Shown: positions 8,226 to 17,066, counted from the first letter of the stretch. The stretch is 64,000 bases of DNA from Gluconobacter thailandicus F149-1 = NBRC 100600 (GCF_000964465.1 NZ_BANH01000008.1:1-64000), one strand, 5' to 3'. Made by a program: numbers and translations. Notes: generated from the sequence alone by a model not told the origin.

Positions 8226-10568
8226 ATGTTCCGATTAAACAATATTCTTCTGTGTACAACCGCATTGGTCCTGACGTTGCCAATAACGGCAGTTGCAGCC
8301 ACCACGATCGAAAAGAGCGGGCATGGAACGAAGGGGCGTGCTGCTGTCAGTCGCGCAGCGACTTCTCATGGTTCTTCTGCGGTTTCGCAAGCGCGCGTTC
8401 GACATGCAAACCCCTCTTCCGATCCGGAATCAATCCGGGTGTATCGAACAAAAAATGCCCTCGGACCGTTGGCGACACAGCATCAGGGTGTTTCTGTCAC
8501 CCATATTGATGCAACTGAACTCGCCCGACATCAGGTGACAGATGTGAAGGGGCTGATGAACCTGGCACCTAATTTGACTGTGCAGCCGCAGGGTTCAAGT
8601 TCTGCGGTAAACTTCACGTTGCGCGGTGTGGGGCTGAACGATTTTACCGCCAATAACACCCCATCGGTGATGACATACGTGGACGGCGTGGCGCTCCCCA
8701 TCGGATATATGGCCGGTGCGGCGATGTTCGATATGTCCGGCGTGGATGTGAACACTGGTCCGTCGGGTTTTACGCATGGTCAGACAGTCACTGCAGGTGA
8801 AATCAATATCAAGACGGCGGATCCGACGAAGACCTTCCATTACGGCGCATCCGAAGACATCGCGACGTATAATCGCAGCATTACCAATCTCTATGTGTCC
8901 GGGCCGCTGTCATCCAACGTCCAGTATCGTATCGCCGGTTTCACACAGCAGGGAGGTGGCTTTCAGAAGAACATCAATACCGGGCAATCCCTGGGAAACG
9001 CCAACAAAGGTGGTCTTCGTGCCAAGATTGCGTGGCAGCCGGATGACAAGACGAACATCGTCTTCAGTGGCAACTGGGTGCAGGATAATTCACAGGCGAT
9101 GGGCGCCTTCAATGTCCAGGATCTGGCACGCAATACACCTGCCTATCAGGACAATCTGAAAACGGGCTGGGGCTTTACGCCGGCATTTCTGAAGCTCACG
9201 GGGAATTCGGCAGGCACCAAGCCGTCCTACAACAACACGTTCTGGGGGGCGGGTATCAATTTCACCCGGTCTCTGGGGTTCGCTGACCTGAGCACGATTA
9301 CCGCGTTTCAGCAGATGTATGTGCATAATCTGATGGATCTGGATGGCACGGGCTACGCAATCTACGATGATGACGTCAATACGGATGCCAATCTGTTCTC
9401 ACAGGAGGTGAAGCTGGCATCCCACAATCCGCATGACCGGCTGCAATGGGATGTGGGCATGTACTATGACCGCACGCAGATGCATTCAGTGATTTACAAC
9501 GATTATACCGGTTCGGGCTCACGGCCTTACATCCAGCGCACGAGTTATAACCAGGACCAGCAGGCATTCAGCCAGTATGGCCATGTGCGTTTCACGGTTA
9601 CGAAACGGCTGCACGTGCGGGCCGGAATTACGCATGAGTCCGACGATCGTGACCTCTATAACATGCAGACGATGCGCTATAATACGGCTGTGTATCCGAC
9701 CCCGTACGACACTCATTATGGGCGGCGTGGCGCTCTGACAAACCAGTTTGCCGGGATGGGTGGACTTGAATATCAGGCGCTCGACAACCTGATGCTGTAT
9801 GGTTCAATCCGGAAAGGCTTCAAGCCAGGCGGATTTACAGCCAACAATACGGTTGTGGCCTCGCAGCTTACGCCCACCAAGCCTGAATCCCTGCTGGCTT
9901 ATGAGGTTGGTTTCAAGTCCGACTACTGGAATCACAAGCTGCGCGTGAATGGCAATGCGTTCTGGTATGATTATCATGGCCAGCAGGTCGCGGGGTTGGC
10001 GGTGGTGCCGAACTACGGCGTAGTCGGGCAGTACGTAAATATTTCCAAGAGCCGGATCTGGGGCGTGGAACTGGGCATTGATGCCAATCCCATTCCCGGG
10101 CTGTTGCTGCATCAGCACTTTGGTTATGAGCGCGGAAATTATGATGATTACAGCGCGATTGATACAACCGCTGTGGCGGCAACCTACGTCAAGACCGGCA
10201 AGCTGATGGCGCTTTATCGCAGCTATGCTGGTGTTGATATGGGTATTCCCAAGCTGACCCTGGAAGGATCGGCATCCTACAAGGCGAAGCTGGATGCACA
10301 TTGGACGCTCACGCCTTACATCGACTACAGCTATCGTGGGTCTCAGGTCGATGTTCCCGGGAACAACCTGTACCGGATGCCCGCATATTTCCTGATGAAT
10401 GTTGGTCTGACCTTTGCGCCGAAAAGTGGGAAATGGTCTGTCTCAGCCTATGCGAACAACGTTCTGGACCGTCATTATGATGTGACACGTCAGACAGGGT
10501 TGAACGGAATTTTTGGAATTCCGGGAACGCCCCGAATGGTTGGTGGCCGACTGCGGGTGGACCTCTGA
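8226..10568 (+). CDS. TonB-dependent outer-membrane receptor
   Basis: 780 residues. ATG 8226 follows GGGGAGA and starts a signal peptide (MFRLNNILLCTTALVLTLPITAVA). The plug domain has the LRGVG...YVDGVALP pattern, and a long Tyr/Trp/Asn-rich beta-barrel follows. The chain ends RVDL rather than the usual terminal aromatic residue. It belongs to the broad non-siderophore TonB receptor type. It probably works with the MFS transporter and M24 hydrolase just upstream; the ligand is unknown. No Fur-like site was seen upstream. Confidence 0.88.
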   Translation: MFRLNNILLCTTALVLTLPITAVAATTIEKSGHGTKGRAAVSRAATSHGSSAVSQARVRHANPSSDPESIRVYRTKNALGPLATQHQGVSVTHIDATELARHQVTDVKGLMNLAPNLTVQPQGSSSAVNFTLRGVGLNDFTANNTPSVMTYVDGVALPIGYMAGAAMFDMSGVDVNTGPSGFTHGQTVTAGEINIKTADPTKTFHYGASEDIATYNRSITNLYVSGPLSSNVQYRIAGFTQQGGGFQKNINTGQSLGNANKGGLRAKIAWQPDDKTNIVFSGNWVQDNSQAMGAFNVQDLARNTPAYQDNLKTGWGFTPAFLKLTGNSAGTKPSYNNTFWGAGINFTRSLGFADLSTITAFQQMYVHNLMDLDGTGYAIYDDDVNTDANLFSQEVKLASHNPHDRLQWDVGMYYDRTQMHSVIYNDYTGSGSRPYIQRTSYNQDQQAFSQYGHVRFTVTKRLHVRAGITHESDDRDLYNMQTMRYNTAVYPTPYDTHYGRRGALTNQFAGMGGLEYQALDNLMLYGSIRKGFKPGGFTANNTVVASQLTPTKPESLLAYEVGFKSDYWNHKLRVNGNAFWYDYHGQQVAGLAVVPNYGVVGQYVNISKSRIWGVELGIDANPIPGLLLHQHFGYERGNYDDYSAIDTTAVAATYVKTGKLMALYRSYAGVDMGIPKLTLEGSASYKAKLDAHWTLTPYIDYSYRGSQVDVPGNNLYRMPAYFLMNVGLTFAPKSGKWSVSAYANNVLDRHYDVTRQTGLNGIFGIPGTPRMVGGRLRVDL

Positions 10569-10627
10569 GATAGATTTCAGAAGTTTATTTCTAGCCAAGA
10601 AAAGTCAGATTTCTGAGGTTACGATAA

Positions 10628-10656
10628 AGCAGATAGCCAGAATTTGGCTATCTGCT
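10628..10656. terminator. Perfect 12-bp stem-loop, candidate transcription end
   Basis: AGCAGATAGCCA (10628-10639), a 5-base loop and TGGCTATCTGCT (10645-10656) pair perfectly. It lies 59 bases after the receptor stop and faces the leftward feo operon. There is no T-tract on either side, so it may be a Rho-assisted or RNA-stabilising hairpin rather than a classical terminator. Confidence 0.5.
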
Positions 10657-10727
10657 CTCGCGCTGCAGTTTCCGTGAAAAGTCATACCTGACATGCTGGC
10701 AATTCACTGAACGCATGCCGTCTGTCC

Positions 10728-10749
10728 AGAAAAGTGCAGAAACTTTTCT
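10728..10749 (-). terminator. Stem-loop after the feo operon
   Basis: AGAAAAGT (10728-10735) pairs with ACTTTTCT (10742-10749) across a 6-base loop, 12 bases beyond the stop of the last feo gene. On the minus strand the 3' arm contains TTTT. Weak but well-placed terminator candidate. Confidence 0.4.
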
Positions 10750-10760
10750 AGGGTTCGATT

Positions 10761-10952
10761 TCAGTGGCAGCCGCCGGACTTGCCACTACAAGCAGAACAG
10801 TTATCACAGCCTTTGGACGGTGCCTTGGCGGGAATATGGCTCTGGAGGCCCAGGGAGAGCTTCAGCCTTCCCCAGTTCGCCGGGAAAAGGCGTGTGTACC
10901 AGTAAAGCGCTGCAAGAGAGACCAGCAGCACGGCAATGATAGTCTCGATCAT
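10761..10952 (-). CDS. FeoB-associated Cys-rich membrane mini-protein
   Basis: 63 residues: one N-terminal transmembrane segment (MIETIIAVLLVSLAALYWY) and a cytoplasmic Cys-rich tail CDNCSACSGKSGGC. This architecture is typical of the small FeoB-associated proteins that sit where feoC is in enterobacteria. The ATG at 10952-10950 overlaps the feoB stop (TGATG), which indicates translational coupling. The role is thought to be support of Fe(II) transport by FeoB; the exact function is not established. Confidence 0.85.
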   Translation of the reverse strand: MIETIIAVLLVSLAALYWYTRLFPANWGRLKLSLGLQSHIPAKAPSKGCDNCSACSGKSGGCH

Positions 10953-12820
10953 CAGGCTTCTCCTGTGATGGCTTTGGTCAGATGGAAAACGACGAATGCG
11001 GCGAAATATGCCAACCCGAAAAGATAGGCGGTTGCACCTAGAACGATCTTCATCGATCGCGTTTCCCGGCGCATGACAGCCAGGGTGGAAATGCACTGGG
11101 GTGCGTAAACATACCACGCCAGAAGCGACAATGCAGTTGCAATGCTCCATTGGCTGGACAGGAGGGGAAGAAGCTTTTCGGGAGCTGCATCTTCGCTGAC
11201 GCCAAGAGCATAAACGGTCGCCAGCGCGCTCACTGCAACTTCACGGGCCACTAGGCCCGGAATGAGCGATACGCAGATCTGCCAGTTGAAACCGATTGGG
11301 GCGAAAATTGTCAGCATCAGATGGCCAATCCGTCCAGCCAGACTGTAATCAATGGCTGCGCCCGTAGCCCCTTGCGGGGGAAGCGGAAAGCTGGACAGTC
11401 CCCAGAGCAGAACATTCAGCGAAACGATGATTGTTCCAACGCGCGACAGGAACATGACCGCGCGCTGCCAGAGCCCTAACGCCAGACTTTTCAGGTTCGG
11501 GCGACGGTAGGGCGGCAGTTCCAGAAGCAGCGGATGCTCTTCAGATTTGACGCCACGCGTCATGATACGGGCTGCGATCACACCGCTCACAATGGCGACG
11601 GCATACAGCGCGAACAGGACCAGTCCCTGAAGCCCCAGAACTCCCAGAACGGTTTTGTGTGGAATAAATGCGCCAATCAGAAGCGTATAAACCGGCAGAC
11701 GTGCCGAACACGTCATCAATGGAGCGATCAGGATCGTTACCAGCCGGTCACGCGGGTTCTGAATGGTTCGGGCCGCCATAATGCCGGGAATGGCGCAGGC
11801 AAAGCTCGACAGCAGAGGAATGAAAGAGCGTCCGCTCAACCCGGCAAGAGCCATCAGGCGATCAAGTAGAAATGCGGCACGGGGCAGGTAGCCGGATTCC
11901 TCCAGCGCCAGAATCCAGAGGAAGAGGATCAGGATCTGTGGCAGAAAAACGATAACCATGCCTGCACCAGCAATGACGCCATCGGCCAGAAGGCTTTTCA
12001 AAACCCCGTCAGGCAATGGCCTGAGGAGCAGCTCGCCTAGCATGGTTATACCGCCTTCCAGAGCGTCCATGAGGGGCTGGGCCCATGCAAAAACGGTCTG
12101 GAACATGACGAACAGAACAACGAGCAGAATGACCGGCCCCCAGACGGGGTGCAGAAACCAGCGGTCAAGACGATCCACCAGCCTCTCCTGCCCTGCGGAG
12201 CGGTCTGTGACATAGGTCTGGATCAGTCGGCGTACTTCAGCGTGAAGATCCGCACCTGATGGCGAGGGGGCGGGAGGTGGTGGGACAGGGCGATCCAAGG
12301 CCTCCAGGAGGGGTTGAACACCCTGTTTATGCAGGCTGATAACAGGAATAATGGGCATGCCCAAATCGCGCTCAAGTCCTGCAATGTCGATGGACATGCC
12401 GTTACGTTTGGCTTCGTCCATCATGTTGAGGGCAACAATGATGGGGACGCCAAGCTCCCGGAGTTCCAGCAGAAAACGCAGGTGCAGGCGAAGATTGGTC
12501 GCAGAGACAACGCCAATCAGAAGCTGGGGGCGTGTCTCCGTACGATGCCGACCAAGGCAGACATCTCGCGTGACATCTTCATCAGGGCTGGTGGAGGAAA
12601 GGCTGTAGGCTCCCGGAAGGTCCAGAACACGGATAGAGCGGCCCTGCGGGGTGGAGAAGAACCCTTCTTTCCGCTCAACAGTCACACCAGCGTAGTTCGC
12701 GACTTTCTGGCGGCTGCCAGTTAACTGGTTGAACAGTGAAGTTTTGCCGCAGTTGGGATTTCCTACCAACGCGATGTGCAGCGTGGAGTCTGCCTGAAGC
12801 GACGGTGTCGGAGAGGCCAT
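10952..12820 (-). CDS. feoB: Ferrous iron transporter FeoB
   Basis: 622 residues, compact for the family. The N-terminal cytosolic G domain has G1 GNPNCGKTS, the switch region NYAGVTVERKEG, G3 DLPGAYSL and G4 NMMDE. A C-terminal polytopic region with Gate motifs follows (about eight to ten hydrophobic segments from residue 220). It imports Fe(II) across the inner membrane. It is preceded by feoA (8-base gap) and followed by the Cys-rich mini-protein with overlapping stop and start. It probably responds to iron through the Fur-like site upstream of feoA. Confidence 0.95.
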   Translation of the reverse strand: MASPTPSLQADSTLHIALVGNPNCGKTSLFNQLTGSRQKVANYAGVTVERKEGFFSTPQGRSIRVLDLPGAYSLSSTSPDEDVTRDVCLGRHRTETRPQLLIGVVSATNLRLHLRFLLELRELGVPIIVALNMMDEAKRNGMSIDIAGLERDLGMPIIPVISLHKQGVQPLLEALDRPVPPPPAPSPSGADLHAEVRRLIQTYVTDRSAGQERLVDRLDRWFLHPVWGPVILLVVLFVMFQTVFAWAQPLMDALEGGITMLGELLLRPLPDGVLKSLLADGVIAGAGMVIVFLPQILILFLWILALEESGYLPRAAFLLDRLMALAGLSGRSFIPLLSSFACAIPGIMAARTIQNPRDRLVTILIAPLMTCSARLPVYTLLIGAFIPHKTVLGVLGLQGLVLFALYAVAIVSGVIAARIMTRGVKSEEHPLLLELPPYRRPNLKSLALGLWQRAVMFLSRVGTIIVSLNVLLWGLSSFPLPPQGATGAAIDYSLAGRIGHLMLTIFAPIGFNWQICVSLIPGLVAREVAVSALATVYALGVSEDAAPEKLLPLLSSQWSIATALSLLAWYVYAPQCISTLAVMRRETRSMKIVLGATAYLFGLAYFAAFVVFHLTKAITGEA

Positions 12821-12828
12821 GGTACGTG

Positions 12829-13080
12829 TCAGACGGGTCGTCGGAGAACGATCCGGGCGGCTTCCCCTTTACGAAGGGCAAAGCGGGAGGTTCCGAGAGT
12901 GACAGCAATAGGATCTGCGCCGACTGGCCCGGTCGCGACGATTTTGACACTTTCGCCAGGGACAAAGCCGAGTTCACACAGGCGCGCACTGATCGGATCA
13001 GCCGCAGTCCGCTCTTCAACCCGATCAATAATGGCGTAATTCCCCTTGGGGAGCGTATCCAGATACCACATCAGCTTCAT
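12829..13080 (-). CDS. feoA: Ferrous iron transport protein FeoA
   Basis: 83 residues forming a single SH3-like FeoA domain, with RLCELGFVPGESVKIV and the C-terminal FALRKGEAARIVL. FeoA is a small cytosolic partner required for FeoB activity. First gene of the leftward feoA-feoB-small protein operon. Confidence 0.93.
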   Translation of the reverse strand: MKLMWYLDTLPKGNYAIIDRVEERTAADPISARLCELGFVPGESVKIVATGPVGADPIAVTLGTSRFALRKGEAARIVLRRPV

Positions 13081-13160
13081 ATCCCAGTGCGTACCAGCGC
13101 TCTTCAGGAGAGGCTGACTGCACTCTAGATAGGCTCATCGGGCAAAGTCGGGAAGAGAGA

Positions 13161-13179
13161 GATGAGAATTAATTGCATC
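13161..13179 (-). promoter_or_regulatory. Fur-box-like sequence upstream of feoA
   Basis: GATGAGAATTAATTGCATC, 81 bases before the feoA start. The outer arms GATG/CATC are symmetric and about half of the positions match the classical 19-base Fur consensus. It is a plausible iron-responsive operator by position but weak by sequence. Confidence 0.35.
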
Positions 13180-13298
13180 CACATCTTCCTTTTTAAGATC
13201 TGACCGCAGTTTCTCTGGACTTTTTAATGGGAAGGAAGAGAGTTTGATTGAGGTGACAGGGCGTGTTGCCTTTTCCGGCATGGCCGTAAGGAACGCAG

Positions 13299-13313
13299 GG
13301 GTGCTATGCACCC
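13299..13313. promoter_or_regulatory. Palindrome upstream of csoR, candidate autoregulatory site
   Basis: GGGTGC-TAT-GCACCC, perfect 6-base arms, ending 30 bases before ATG 13344. G-tract-flanked dyads are used by CsoR/RcnR-family repressors. The arrangement differs from the ATACC dyads at 17272 and 21729, so this may be a distinct site class or another factor's site. Confidence 0.45.
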
Positions 13314-13343
13314 TACGGCATGACCGCAGAGGAGCTGTGTCCC

Positions 13344-13697
13344 ATGAGTATTGTAACAACAAACGATGACGAACTTCCGACAGAAGGGTGTGTTCACTGT
13401 GCCACCAGTGAGACAGCGGGAGAAAAGCGCGTTGAACAGCCGCAGAAAAAGGCACTTCTGAACCGTATTCGCCGCATTGAAGGCCAGGTTGGTGGCGTTC
13501 TGAACATGATTCAGGATGACCGTTACTGCGTGGATATTCTGACGCAGATTTCCGCCATCAAGTCTGCACTGGACGGTGTCTCCATCCAGATTCTGTCCAC
13601 GCATGCCAATGGGTGCGTCAGAAAAGCTGTGCAGGAGGATGGGGGCGAAGAGGCGATTGACGAGCTTTTGCAGGTCGTACGCCGGATGATGCGCTGA
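13344..13697 (+). CDS. csoR: CsoR-type copper-sensing repressor
   Basis: 117 residues, an all-helical DUF156 (CsoR/RcnR/FrmR) fold with RIRRIEGQVGGVLNMIQDDRYCVDIL cut at the usual positions. The Cu(I) ligand set is readable: Cys62, His87 (25 residues later) and Cys91 (4 later), the same spacing as Cys36/His61/Cys65 in M. tuberculosis CsoR. An N-terminal extension of about 35 residues contains a further CVHC. It probably represses the adjacent copper genes until Cu(I) binds. ATG 13344 is preferred; an ATG at 13320 is possible. Confidence 0.9.
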   Translation: MSIVTTNDDELPTEGCVHCATSETAGEKRVEQPQKKALLNRIRRIEGQVGGVLNMIQDDRYCVDILTQISAIKSALDGVSIQILSTHANGCVRKAVQEDGGEEAIDELLQVVRRMMR

Positions 13698-13722
13698 CGC
13701 CTCTTCTTTTTTGAGAAAAGGT

Positions 13723-13998
13723 TTAGCGGTCCTGTGTGGCGTCGGGGGCTGGGCCAGGTGTGGACTCCATGCTCATGGCCTGACACGCCTTAAGCTGCTG
13801 CTGCATTTTTGGCGAAAGCGGCTTGTTCTGCTTTTTCGATGTTTCAAGACGATCGCAGAGCTCCATCTGCTGATCCATGTTCAGGCCTGCAAGCGGGTCA
13901 GCCGGCGTTGTTGAGGACGGCTTGGGCGTTGATGCGGGGGCAGCCTGGGCTGCTGTTGCAAAGAGCAGGGCTGCAAGAGCGGAGAGGGTTTTTGTCAT
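13723..13998 (-). CDS. Small periplasmic protein of the copper operon
   Basis: 91 residues with a clear signal peptide (MTKTLSALAALLFATAAQA). The mature chain is short and Pro/Ser/Thr-rich with a helical core carrying two cysteines (MELCDRLE and LKACQAM) and several methionines. No family is recognised. It starts 27 bases after copB, with GGAG before the ATG, so it is the last gene of the leftward copper operon. The paired Cys and Met suggest periplasmic copper handling, but that is inference. Confidence 0.75.
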   Translation of the reverse strand: MTKTLSALAALLFATAAQAAPASTPKPSSTTPADPLAGLNMDQQMELCDRLETSKKQNKPLSPKMQQQLKACQAMSMESTPGPAPDATQDR

Positions 13999-14025
13999 GA
14001 TGAAAACTCCAGAAAGATATGAAAA

Positions 14026-14799
14026 TCAGAACCAGCTTCTGATACCGAGGCTGAAGCGGACCGAACCGGGCTTTTCGCCCTGATCGCGCACAATCCTGCG
14101 GGCCTGCGTCAGATGGCCGGAATAGGTGACGCCCACATAAGGGGCGAATTTGCGCCAGAGTTCGTAACGCAGCCGTAGACCGGCATCCACGTCCGACAGG
14201 CCAGCACCTGCCAGTCGGGACGAATCTGACTTTGTGTAAAGATTGAACTCGGCCTGAGGCTGGAGGATGAGCCGGTTGGTCAGCAGAAAGTCATAAGACC
14301 CCTCGACGCGTGCGCCAAAGCGTCCCCGATCGCTGACATAGCCTGTGGCCTGAAACTCGAACTGGTAAAGGGCCAGCCCCTGTATGCCGAAGGCGCCCCA
14401 GGTCCGCGTGGGGCCATCATCCAGATCGACGCGGACGCCGCCCTGAAGGTTCCAGTAAGTCGAAATGGCGCGGCTGTAGAGAATGTCCTGCTGGCCGTCG
14501 CTCAGGCGCCCTTTTTCAAGGGTGCCTTCTGACTTGATCCAGAGGCGGTCATAATCCGTGCCATACCAGACTTCACCATCCCAGCGGAAATCAGTGCCAG
14601 ATGGTGCGTAACGCCCTTCGGCCTGTTCAAGAATACCGTGGAACCAGCTGCTCTGGTCCATCATGACGGGCATGATATTGCCAAGATGCGTGACGGCTCC
14701 TGGAACAGGCGCGTCTGCGGCCTGATATTGCGGGCTGTCTTTCGCATGCGCTGTCCCAGCCCCAACAAGGAACAGCACTGTTGCCAACACGGCTCTCAT
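14026..14799 (-). CDS. copB: Copper resistance outer-membrane protein CopB/PcoB
   Basis: 257 residues: a signal peptide (MRAVLATVLFLVGAGTAHA), then a beta-barrel with the PcoB-type run FRWDGEVWYGTDYDRLW near the N-terminus, ending in a terminal aromatic (IRSWF). It lacks the long Met-rich N-terminal region of some homologues. ATG 14799-14797 overlaps the copA stop (ATGA), so translation is coupled. It probably exports or sequesters copper at the outer membrane together with the multicopper oxidase. Confidence 0.92.
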   Translation of the reverse strand: MRAVLATVLFLVGAGTAHAKDSPQYQAADAPVPGAVTHLGNIMPVMMDQSSWFHGILEQAEGRYAPSGTDFRWDGEVWYGTDYDRLWIKSEGTLEKGRLSDGQQDILYSRAISTYWNLQGGVRVDLDDGPTRTWGAFGIQGLALYQFEFQATGYVSDRGRFGARVEGSYDFLLTNRLILQPQAEFNLYTKSDSSRLAGAGLSDVDAGLRLRYELWRKFAPYVGVTYSGHLTQARRIVRDQGEKPGSVRFSLGIRSWF

Positions 14800-16580
14800 G
14801 ACACCACCACGGTACGGAACATGCCAAGATCCATGTGGTACAGTAGGTGACAGTGATAGGCCCACATGCCGGGGACATCCGCTGTGACAAGATAGCTCAT
14901 GCGGGACCCAGGCTGGGAAATGATGGTGTGCTTGTAAGGGCGGTATTCTCCCTGGCCGTTCTCCAGTTCGCTCCAGAGGCCATGCAGATGGATCGGGTGT
15001 TCCATCATCGTGTCGTTGATTAATGTGAAACGGACACGTTCGCCCTTTTTCAGTTTGATCGGCCCGGATTCCGAGAATTTCCTGCCATTGAAGCCCCAGA
15101 TATAGCGCTCCATATTGCCGGTCAGGTGCAGGATGATTTCCCGTGAGGGTGGGCGCGGGTCTGCGCCGGGCCGTGTGGCACGAAGCTGTTTATAGTTCAG
15201 GACACGACGGCCGTTATTCTCCAGTCCGTCCCCTGGGCTGCCTGTTCGGTCCATGGGCATCATGGCGACGTTCTGGTTCTCTACGTTGATGGGAGGTGGC
15301 CCCGGATCGTCCACTTCCATTTGCGGCATGGCCATGTGCCCCATATGGCTCATGTCCATACCTGCCATGTGCATGTGGTCCATCCCCTTCATGTCCATGC
15401 CGGACATGGACATGTGATCCATGCTTTCGCCCGGCTTCATTTCTCCCATGCCCATATCCACCATGGTGCGGACAGGGCGGGGGTCCATGGGCGGGATCAG
15501 ACTGCTCATGCCGACGCGAGGGGCCAGTGTTCCGCGGGCAAAGCCTGTGCGATCCTCGCTCTGGGCAAAGATTGTGTACGCGCGGTCTTCCTTTGGCTGC
15601 ACGATGACGTCATAGGTTTCCGCTACCCCGATCCGGAATTCATCGACCGGAACCGGCTCGACATCGTTTCCATCCGCCTGAACGACCAGCATCTCGAGAC
15701 CCGGAATACGGACGTCAAACAGCGTCATGGTGGCGCCATTGATGAACCGCAGACGCACGCGCTCGCCGGGGCGGAACAGACCGTTCCAGTTCATGTCCGG
15801 GGCATGGCCGTTGAGCGTATAGGTGTAAATGGCGCCGGAGACGTCCGCGATGTCGGTCGCCGCCATGTTCATCCGGGACCAGGCGAGCCTGTCTTTCAGT
15901 GCGGCCATGGCGCTTCCGGCTTCCCGGGCTTCTTTCGGGAAGGACGCAGCCGTGCGTTGGCGGAAGACGTAATAATCGTCCTGCATTTTGAGATTGTTCA
16001 CGATGTCATGGGGCATGACATCGGTCCATTCCCCCAGAAAGACGACATAATCCCGGTCACAGACATTTGGGTCAGGACGGATTGGGTCAATGACGATTGC
16101 GCCATACAGGCCCATCGCTTCCTGCATGTTGGAATGGCTGTGATACCAGTATGTGCCACTCTGATGCAGACGAAAGCGATAGGTGAAGGTTTCGCCGGGT
16201 GGGATGCCCGCAAAACTCAGGCCGGGTACGCCGTCCATATTCGCTGGTACTCGAATTCCGTGCCAGTGGATCGAGGTTGTTTCATCCAGCATATTCCGGA
16301 CATTCAGAGTGACGGTCTCACCCTGTTTCCAGCGCAGGATGGGACCAGGGACAGTGCCGCCAATGCTGGGCGCATGCATGGATTTTCCATCCAGGGAAAC
16401 ATGCGTGCGGCTGACCTCCAGGTCCCATGTATTGGACGGCATTGCGGGCAGGCAGCCGGAAGACGGGCGACCTTCGGCTTTTGCCTGTTGAGGCAGGGCG
16501 CTCAGGCAGGCCCCGGCGCCAAGACTTGTGACGAAGCGACGACGCGTCAAACCGCGTGCGAGACTGGAAAAACTGTGCAT
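14796..16580 (-). CDS. copA: Multicopper oxidase CopA (copper resistance)
   Basis: 594 residues. A Tat-type signal (RRRFVTSLGAGA) exports the folded enzyme. All four copper-ligand blocks are visible: HWHGIRVP, YWYHSHS, HPIHLHG and AYHCHLLYHMD, the last ending in a type-1 Met-like ligand context. Around residues 385-430 there is a Met/His-rich insert (repeats such as MDHMSMSGMDMKGMDHM), typical of PcoA/CopA, which binds Cu(I) for oxidation to Cu(II). It lies in an operon with copB and is preceded by a His-rich small protein. The P-type ATPase at 21809 shares the name CopA but is a different protein. Confidence 0.95.
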   Translation of the reverse strand: MHSFSSLARGLTRRRFVTSLGAGACLSALPQQAKAEGRPSSGCLPAMPSNTWDLEVSRTHVSLDGKSMHAPSIGGTVPGPILRWKQGETVTLNVRNMLDETTSIHWHGIRVPANMDGVPGLSFAGIPPGETFTYRFRLHQSGTYWYHSHSNMQEAMGLYGAIVIDPIRPDPNVCDRDYVVFLGEWTDVMPHDIVNNLKMQDDYYVFRQRTAASFPKEAREAGSAMAALKDRLAWSRMNMAATDIADVSGAIYTYTLNGHAPDMNWNGLFRPGERVRLRFINGATMTLFDVRIPGLEMLVVQADGNDVEPVPVDEFRIGVAETYDVIVQPKEDRAYTIFAQSEDRTGFARGTLAPRVGMSSLIPPMDPRPVRTMVDMGMGEMKPGESMDHMSMSGMDMKGMDHMHMAGMDMSHMGHMAMPQMEVDDPGPPPINVENQNVAMMPMDRTGSPGDGLENNGRRVLNYKQLRATRPGADPRPPSREIILHLTGNMERYIWGFNGRKFSESGPIKLKKGERVRFTLINDTMMEHPIHLHGLWSELENGQGEYRPYKHTIISQPGSRMSYLVTADVPGMWAYHCHLLYHMDLGMFRTVVVS

Positions 16581-16664
16581 GTGCTGAAAACCGGGAAACG
16601 GTGCAGGAAAGCCGCAGCGTATTCAGACCCATGACAGGCCCGCACGCTTACGGATCGGGACGTT

Positions 16665-17066
16665 TCAGGACAGCTGCGATTTGGGGGGAGGGGGGGTGGG
16701 GATCCAGTCTGTGCCAGACAGGGACGGATGGCCAGACTGAACGAAGCGCCCGGAAATGGCGATCTGAGTGGAAAGCGGCGTCAAATGTGCAAGCGCCAGT
16801 GCGGGCTCTGCTGACGTCGCATGAATATGGCAGCAGCCTTGCCCGTGACTGTCATGATGATGGGGCGAAGCCTCTGACGTCATGTTCTGCATGTCATGCT
16901 GGGCACAACTGACGGAAGCGGATTGTGTCATGGATGTACAGTGATCCATGGTCATGGTGTGTGCTCGGGTTGCGGCATGAGCCGGAAATGCACCAGCCAT
17001 CACTCCGATCTGCATCAGCAGACAGGCGATCAGACCAAGCCATCTCCGGGTATGCGTTCTGAGCAT
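16665..17066 (-). CDS. His/Met-rich small exported protein (CopL/DUF2946-like)
   Basis: 133 residues. It begins MLRTHTRRWLGLIACLLMQIG as a signal or anchor, followed by a metal-binding-looking region with MTMDHCTSM, HHHDSHGQGCCHIH and several further Cys, and a proline-rich end (TPPPPKSQLS). It resembles the short CopL or DUF2946 proteins that precede copAB in other proteobacteria, which are linked to copper-dependent expression or binding. ATG 17066 follows AGGG and is preferred; the open frame extends to 17195 without family character. First gene of the leftward operon. Confidence 0.75.
   Translation of the reverse strand: MLRTHTRRWLGLIACLLMQIGVMAGAFPAHAATRAHTMTMDHCTSMTQSASVSCAQHDMQNMTSEASPHHHDSHGQGCCHIHATSAEPALALAHLTPLSTQIAISGRFVQSGHPSLSGTDWIPTPPPPKSQLS

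Noticed and set aside
15296-15440. Tandem repeat or CRISPR-like array in the copper oxidase region
   Set aside because: The repetitive bases encode Met/Asp/His/Gly motifs of the oxidase in frame; spacing is irregular and there are no spacers.
15321-16634. A 437-codon plus-strand frame across the copper oxidase gene
   Set aside because: The His-rich composition is the mirror of the Met-rich repeats of copA on the other strand; no domain is recognisable.
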